This document shows, piece by piece, positions 27,949 through 32,287 of a DNA stretch of 32,287 bases (position 1 is the first letter of the stretch; each line of letters begins with the position of its first letter). A program made the position numbers and the translations under genes. The stretch covers positions 2,618,063 through 2,650,349 of the forward strand of contig NC_090618.1 of assembly GCF_004359215.1 (NCBI RefSeq). Reading direction: 5' to 3'. The stretch is from Bremia lactucae (lineage: Eukaryota; Oomycota; Peronosporomycetes; Peronosporales; Peronosporaceae). The notes under the pieces are model-generated. The model was not told the origin of the DNA and made no database searches. It saw only the letters and a program-made list of their open reading frames with translations.

Positions 27949-28682
27949 ACAAGAACCTACTATCAATTCCGCAAATCAACAAGAGCGGCAAGTTTCAAGT
28001 GGTGTTTGATGGTGCCAAAATGGAGATCTCGCGTAAAGACCCTGAGCAAGTGGTGGCGATGGCAGATCTTGCGGATGGACTCTATTGGCTTCGCACATCT
28101 CACCGATCGGTAAATACTACATCAAAGTCAAGAGTCGAAGATCTTCATGCACGCATGGGCCACGCACCGTTTGATGTCTTGGGCAAAATGGTTTCCAAAG
28201 GGATGATCAAGGACGCTAAAATGCCAGAAAAGGCAAGCAGATCTAGCATATGTCACGGGTGTCAAGAAGGAAAAATGGTACAGCGACCGTTTCCAAGTAA
28301 CCCGAACAAGCAGTACTACGACCCGTTCGAGCTTCTACACATCGACACTTGCGGACCCATGGAAGTTGAATCGCTGGGTGGAAGCAAGTACTTGCTACTA
28401 ATCGTCGATGAAGGCAGCGGATGCATGAAGGGCTTCGGTCTGCGCGCCAAGTCCGATAGTGAAGAGTGTATCAAAAGATACATCAATGCGGTGCAGACGC
28501 AGTTTGACTTCAAGGTCAAGTTCGTTCGACATGATGGTGCACGAGAATTCGCGACAACTTCGATCAAGGCATTTTACGATGATCAAGGAATCGAGCAGCA
28601 AGTCACTGTTCCGTATGCGCACCAGACGAATGGCGGACTATTGTTACGATTGGCCGCAGCATGCTCCACTACGCAAAATTAG
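27785..28682 (+). pseudogene. Copia B protease end, pre-integrase and integrase core
   Basis: After the frameshift the reading continues as [18 protein letters not shown] and [18 protein letters not shown] (the open frame with ATG begins at 27945). The zinc part is [14 protein letters not shown] then [14 protein letters not shown]. The core has [18 protein letters not shown] and [19 protein letters not shown]. The frame fails at YAHQTNGG (near 28633): about 19 bp present in the paralogue at 13700-13725 are missing, removing the segment with the catalytic Glu. Integration activity is therefore lost. Confidence 0.85.
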
Positions 28683-30889
28683 ACAAGTGTTTCTGGGCTG
28701 AGGCAGCAATGACAGCAATATACATCAAGAATCGACTGCCATCGCCCAAGTACCAAGATCAGGCTCCGTTCGAGATCATCAACGGATCTCGACCAAGTGT
28801 CAAACACATGCGAGTTTTTGGCTGCCGTGCGTTCGTGCTGACTCCAAAAGAAAAGAGATCGAAATGGGATCCGAAGTCCCGTGAAGGACTGTTTATGGGG
28901 TACGAAGAAGCATCAAAGGCATACCGCATTTACGACATTGAAACGGATCAGGTGGTGATATCTCGCGATGTCACGTTCGACGAATCGACGTTTGGGTTCG
29001 CACAGACGCCTCTACAAGATGTTGCTGATGATACCTTATTGGATTTTGACACGATGAGCATCAGTAGTGAACCTGCCACCACGGAGTTCAAGCAAACAGG
29101 CAAGCGCAAGAACCGTTCAAACAGCCAAGAACAAGTGTTTAAACGACCAGCTTGCCGCGGAGCCGGGTTAGAAGAAGCAAGTGCGCCGGATGACTTCGAG
29201 TTGCGCCACCAAAAACGACGTTCGAATGTTCGAGCTAACCGGGACGAAGAGCAAAAGGACAATGATATGGACGATGATGACGACACCCACCACGGTTTTT
29301 GGCAAGCAAGCGTGAATGCAGTTGAGGGTGCTGATTTATCCGAACCAACAACGTTTGAAGACGCGATTAATGGGCCAGATCGAGTACACTGGCGTAAGGC
29401 GATCTGTACGGAGCTAGACTCAATGAAACTCCGTAGCGTATTTCGAGCAACGAAACTGCCAGCTGGGCAGCACACCATTGGAACCAAGTGGGTATTCAAG
29501 ATCAAGCGCAAGGCTGACGGAAACATCGATAAATGCAAGGCACGTCTCGTTGCCAAGGGTTTAAAGCAAAAGTATGGCATCGACTACACGGAGACGTTTT
29601 CACCAGTAGTCAAGTACGTGACGCTGCGCATGGTGATTGCACTCACAAAGTACTTTGACTGGACACTGGACCAACTGGACGTGGTGACAGCTTTTCTGTA
29701 TGGAGAAATGAAGGAAAGAGTATTCTGTGCGGTCCCAGAAGGCGTCGGCGTCAATAAAGATTTTGATTGCTTTGAACTGGTCAAAGCAATCTACGGGCTA
29801 AAACAAGCTTCACGGGTATGGAATGACACTTTTCATGAGTTTGTTTGCTCCATCGGATTTCAAGTCTCCGATTTTGATCCGTGCCTTTGTCTCAAGATTG
29901 CAAACGGAGAGTGCGTGCTATTGTTGGTCTATGTTGATGATGTACTGGTGACTGGGAGTTCAATTGAAATGATTGCGCACACCAAGAAAGACTTAAAGTC
30001 ACGTTTTGAGATGACTGATAGTGGCAAGTGCGCTTTTGTCCTGGGCATCGAGCTGGTAGACAACAATGACGGAAGCGTGACGATGTGCCAGCGACGCTAC
30101 GTGGACGATGTTCTCAAGCGTTTCGGCATGAGTGACTGCAAAGCTGTCATCAGCCCAATGGACATCAGCTCTCGACTAACGTCAAGCAACGCAGCAACTA
30201 AAATCAACGTTCCGTTTCGTGAAGCAGTGGGTGCTTTAATGCACTTGATGACCGCGACACGACCAGATATTGCCTTCGCCGTGGGTTACGTGTCGCGCTT
30301 TATGGAAAACCCACAAGTCGAGCATTGGATGGCGGTGAAGCGCATCCTTCGATACTTGCAAGAAACCAAGTCACATGGAATCTGCTTTAAGCCTGGCAAC
30401 AACGTGGATTTTTGCGGCTACTCGGATGCAGACTGGGCCGGTGATCATGCAGACAGCAAGTCGACTTCAGGATGCGCGTTTATTCAAATGGGCGCTCCTG
30501 TAAGCTGGGGGAGCAAGAAACAATCAAGTGTGTCGCTGTCAACAAGTGAAGCCGAATATATCGCGCTAAGTTTAGCGATTCAAGAAGGCAAGTGGGTGCA
30601 TCGACTACTGCGCGAAATCCTAGACGCGGCAGCAAACAAGTCTGAACCGGTGCTTAAGATCATGGAAGACAATCAGTCGTGTATCAAGATGACGAAGAAT
30701 CCGGTAAACCATGGTCGTGCGAAACATATCGACATCAAGTGTCACCACATTCGTGATGAAGTAAAGCGTGGTGATGTCAAATTGAAATACTGCGAGACTT
30801 CGAAGATGTTGGCGGATATCATGACGAAAGGACTGCCAGGACCGCGTCACAAGGAATTAACGACAGCGCTTGGCATACACGCGTGTTAG
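28661..30889 (+). CDS. Copia B integrase C-terminus, reverse transcriptase and RNase H
   Basis: A single 742-codon open frame. The residual integrase end reads [28 protein letters not shown]-like sequence and [20 protein letters not shown]. An acidic linker ([10 protein letters not shown]) follows, then RT from [19 protein letters not shown] through [33 protein letters not shown] and YVDD (29930-29941). RNase H carries [47 protein letters not shown] and [14 protein letters not shown] and RNase H motifs are complete, so these enzymes could still fold if expressed. The ATG is internal to Pol; the true protein would come from the upstream frames. Confidence 0.88.
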   Translation: MLHYAKLDKCFWAEAAMTAIYIKNRLPSPKYQDQAPFEIINGSRPSVKHMRVFGCRAFVLTPKEKRSKWDPKSREGLFMGYEEASKAYRIYDIETDQVVISRDVTFDESTFGFAQTPLQDVADDTLLDFDTMSISSEPATTEFKQTGKRKNRSNSQEQVFKRPACRGAGLEEASAPDDFELRHQKRRSNVRANRDEEQKDNDMDDDDDTHHGFWQASVNAVEGADLSEPTTFEDAINGPDRVHWRKAICTELDSMKLRSVFRATKLPAGQHTIGTKWVFKIKRKADGNIDKCKARLVAKGLKQKYGIDYTETFSPVVKYVTLRMVIALTKYFDWTLDQLDVVTAFLYGEMKERVFCAVPEGVGVNKDFDCFELVKAIYGLKQASRVWNDTFHEFVCSIGFQVSDFDPCLCLKIANGECVLLLVYVDDVLVTGSSIEMIAHTKKDLKSRFEMTDSGKCAFVLGIELVDNNDGSVTMCQRRYVDDVLKRFGMSDCKAVISPMDISSRLTSSNAATKINVPFREAVGALMHLMTATRPDIAFAVGYVSRFMENPQVEHWMAVKRILRYLQETKSHGICFKPGNNVDFCGYSDADWAGDHADSKSTSGCAFIQMGAPVSWGSKKQSSVSLSTSEAEYIALSLAIQEGKWVHRLLREILDAAANKSEPVLKIMEDNQSCIKMTKNPVNHGRAKHIDIKCHHIRDEVKRGDVKLKYCETSKMLADIMTKGLPGPRHKELTTALGIHAC

Positions 30890-30893
30890 CATT

Positions 30894-30900
30894 AAAAGGG
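30894..30900 (+). promoter_or_regulatory. Polypurine tract of copia B
   Basis: AAAAGGG five bases before the 3' LTR, the expected site for plus-strand DNA priming. Confidence 0.55.
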
Positions 30901-30905
30901 CGTAT

Positions 30906-31173
30906 TGAGGGTTATGGGTTTCAGGTAATGTACACAACCCAAACCGGTCCAATCCGAACCGCGGTTAAACATAGCATCTACTTATATTAAAGTATAGTTA
31001 GATGCAGTATGTAGAAATGAGTGGTTTCGAGAAGTATAAGTGTAAGCCCCAAATAAATCAATCACTTCCAAATATTCCTTCTCCTTCACAAGTCGTCTTC
31101 ACCTTTCAAGTGCAGACTTCTCTCGTGTTCTTCAAGCCTCCTTCTCTCTTCCAGTGCTCGGTACCCTTTAACA
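30906..31173 (+). repeat. 3' LTR of copia B
   Basis: TGAGGGTTATGGG to CCCTTTAACA, with AATAAA at 31052-31057. About seven differences from the 5' LTR by eye (roughly 2.5%). It is joined directly to an inverted copia fragment without a target duplication. Confidence 0.9.
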
Positions 31174-32287
31174 CAAGCTCCTCGATTGTCGTAAAACTAC
31201 ACGTTACTAAGTCGGCGTCACATTTTTTTTGCCGCGTCAAGCTCCTCGATTGTCGTATCTTTGCTTGGTCAAGCATCGCTCTACCGCGTGTTCCATTTTG
31301 CCGCAATAAGTGCACTGGCGGGACTCTCGCTTGGTACTGAACGCTTTAGCTGCGTCTTCAGTCTTCACCCTAGCAATCCTTTAACCTTGCCGCTTGATGT
31401 GCTCGTTTGTCAGCACCTTCACAACGTTTTGTGTTCGCAATTCTGCAATACTCATCTGCAGGTTTAGTTCGATATTCTCGAAGCTTTTTCGGGAGACTCA
31501 AGGCAGGCAGATTGCAACATATTCGTCCTTCATCTTGGCGCCGATACTGCTAAGCTTGGTGCTGAGGTTGAGACCCTCGTTGCGGTGATGCAAAATGTTG
31601 TCGCCTTCCGCCATCTCTATGCTGAATAAGTACCGCTTCAGGTGGATGCGTCCAGTCTTCTGCGATTCGCCGTATAATGTCTTGATGCGAGTCCTTCTTC
31701 ATTATCATCAACCACATGGTGGTAGTCCAATCACAAGAATCGTTCAAATAAGCCACTCTGTTATCCCGTTGGTTCTATGAGCGTACGGGACTGTGACTTG
31801 CTGCTCAATACCCTCGTTCTCGTAAAAGAACTTGACTGAATTAGTCGCAAATTCACGAGCTCCGTCATACCGCACGGTTTGACCTTCTTATTAGAATGTG
31901 TTTTAAGACTTCAGTATGTACGTCTTGATAATGTCCTTGCTTTCCGACTTGGCATACAAGCAGAATCTCTTTATGCATTTGCTGGCCTAGTCCACAATAA
32001 GTAACAGGTACTTGCTGCCTTAAAGATATTCTTGCTCCACAGGGCCGCAGATATCAAAATGCAGTCATTCGAACGAGGCGTATCGGCGCTTGTCGTGGTT
32101 GCTTGGAAACGGTTTTTGGAGCATTTTTTATTTTTGACATCCACGACACATGCTTAATAAGCGTGTTATCGATGGTTTAGAGGCGTCCTTAATCATTTTA
32201 CTAGCAATCATTTTTCGCAGCACGTCATTTGGCGCATGGCTTATTCGCAAATGCAGATTGATTTCCTCGAGGAAGTCGACGAATTAA
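31174..32287 (-). pseudogene. Rearranged minus-strand copia fragment, copy III, runs off the window
   Basis: Matches 13120-14232 at a constant offset of 18055 with very few differences. On the minus strand, the pre-integrase end (32287 to about 32057) leads into the integrase core (to about 31737: [24 protein letters not shown]). This is fused to gag (31735 down: [42 protein letters not shown]). The fusion joint is the same as at 13681. The left edge begins inside the 63-bp repeat, directly against the LTR of the family B element. Confidence 0.82.

Larger units (their letters stand above)
26580..31173 (+). mobile_element. Copia family B element, nearly complete
   Basis: Two LTRs (267 and 268 bp, about seven differences by eye), PBS, gag-pol of copia order and a PPT are present. 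The LTRs begin TGAG and end AACA. The flanks do not match (GTTAT on the left, CAAGC on the right), so no target duplication is visible. It is the youngest and best preserved element in the window, but it has one frameshift in protease and a deletion in integrase. Confidence 0.9.

Noticed and set aside
28948..29580. Minus-strand frame of 210 codons
   Set aside because: Antisense to the linker and RT start of copia B; a shadow of a codon-biased gene.
1..32287. CRISPR arrays, rRNA, tRNA genes, bacterial-type operons
   Set aside because: None seen. The tRNA-like match is limited to the 15-base primer binding sites, and the repeats are retroelement units, not short spaced repeats.

Overview
This window looks like oomycete DNA, probably Peronosporales (Phytophthora or a downy mildew). 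The evidence is the style of its Ty3/gypsy chromovirus and Ty1/copia proteins; no single marker proves it. It is a retrotransposon graveyard: nearly every stretch I can interpret is an LTR retrotransposon or a piece of one. I found no intact host gene, tRNA, rRNA or CRISPR array. Four N gaps (6887-6971, 10322-10421, 11501-12383, 14781-15079) interrupt it.

Layout. (1) 1-5614: a decayed gypsy element. Its RT region is tandemly repeated in 1.4-kb units, each carrying an inverted RNase H block, and is followed by integrase and a chromodomain. (2) 5615-8227: remnants, comprising an unrecognised minus-strand decayed reading frame, a possible LTR-like promoter stretch, a gypsy-like Pol connector and an unrecognised coding-like segment. 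(3) 8228-10321: two more copies of the rearranged gypsy unit, ending at a gap. (4) 10422-11500: a much better preserved gypsy gag. (5) 12384-14780: a minus-strand copia (family B-like) rearranged as a tandem 1.6-kb repeat. (6) 15117-23968: a copia family A dimer, LTR-internal-LTR-internal-LTR, flanked by the 5-bp direct repeat TCGCT. It is nested in the Pol of an older minus-strand copia whose two halves lie at 15080-15116 and 23969-24796. (7) 24797-26579: scrambled pieces of family A-like copia on both strands. (8) 26580-31173: the best preserved element, copia family B, with both LTRs, PBS, PPT and a long intact IN-RT-RNase H frame. (9) 31174-32287: another copy of the rearranged minus-strand copia seen in (5), running off the window.

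How the parts work. The elements have the usual gag, protease, integrase, RT and RNase H of LTR retrotransposons (copia order PR-IN-RT-RH; gypsy order PR-RT-RH-IN with a C-terminal chromodomain). None looks autonomous: each carries frameshifts, stops or catalytic losses. The most interesting signals are compact-genome features of the copia elements. The primer binding site matches the anticodon arm of initiator tRNA-Met and doubles as the gag start codon. The last 24 Pol codons lie inside the 3' LTR. The family A LTR has a 13-bp-periodic array of TGACGTCA-like sites. There is also a readable history of inversion, tandem amplification and nested insertion.
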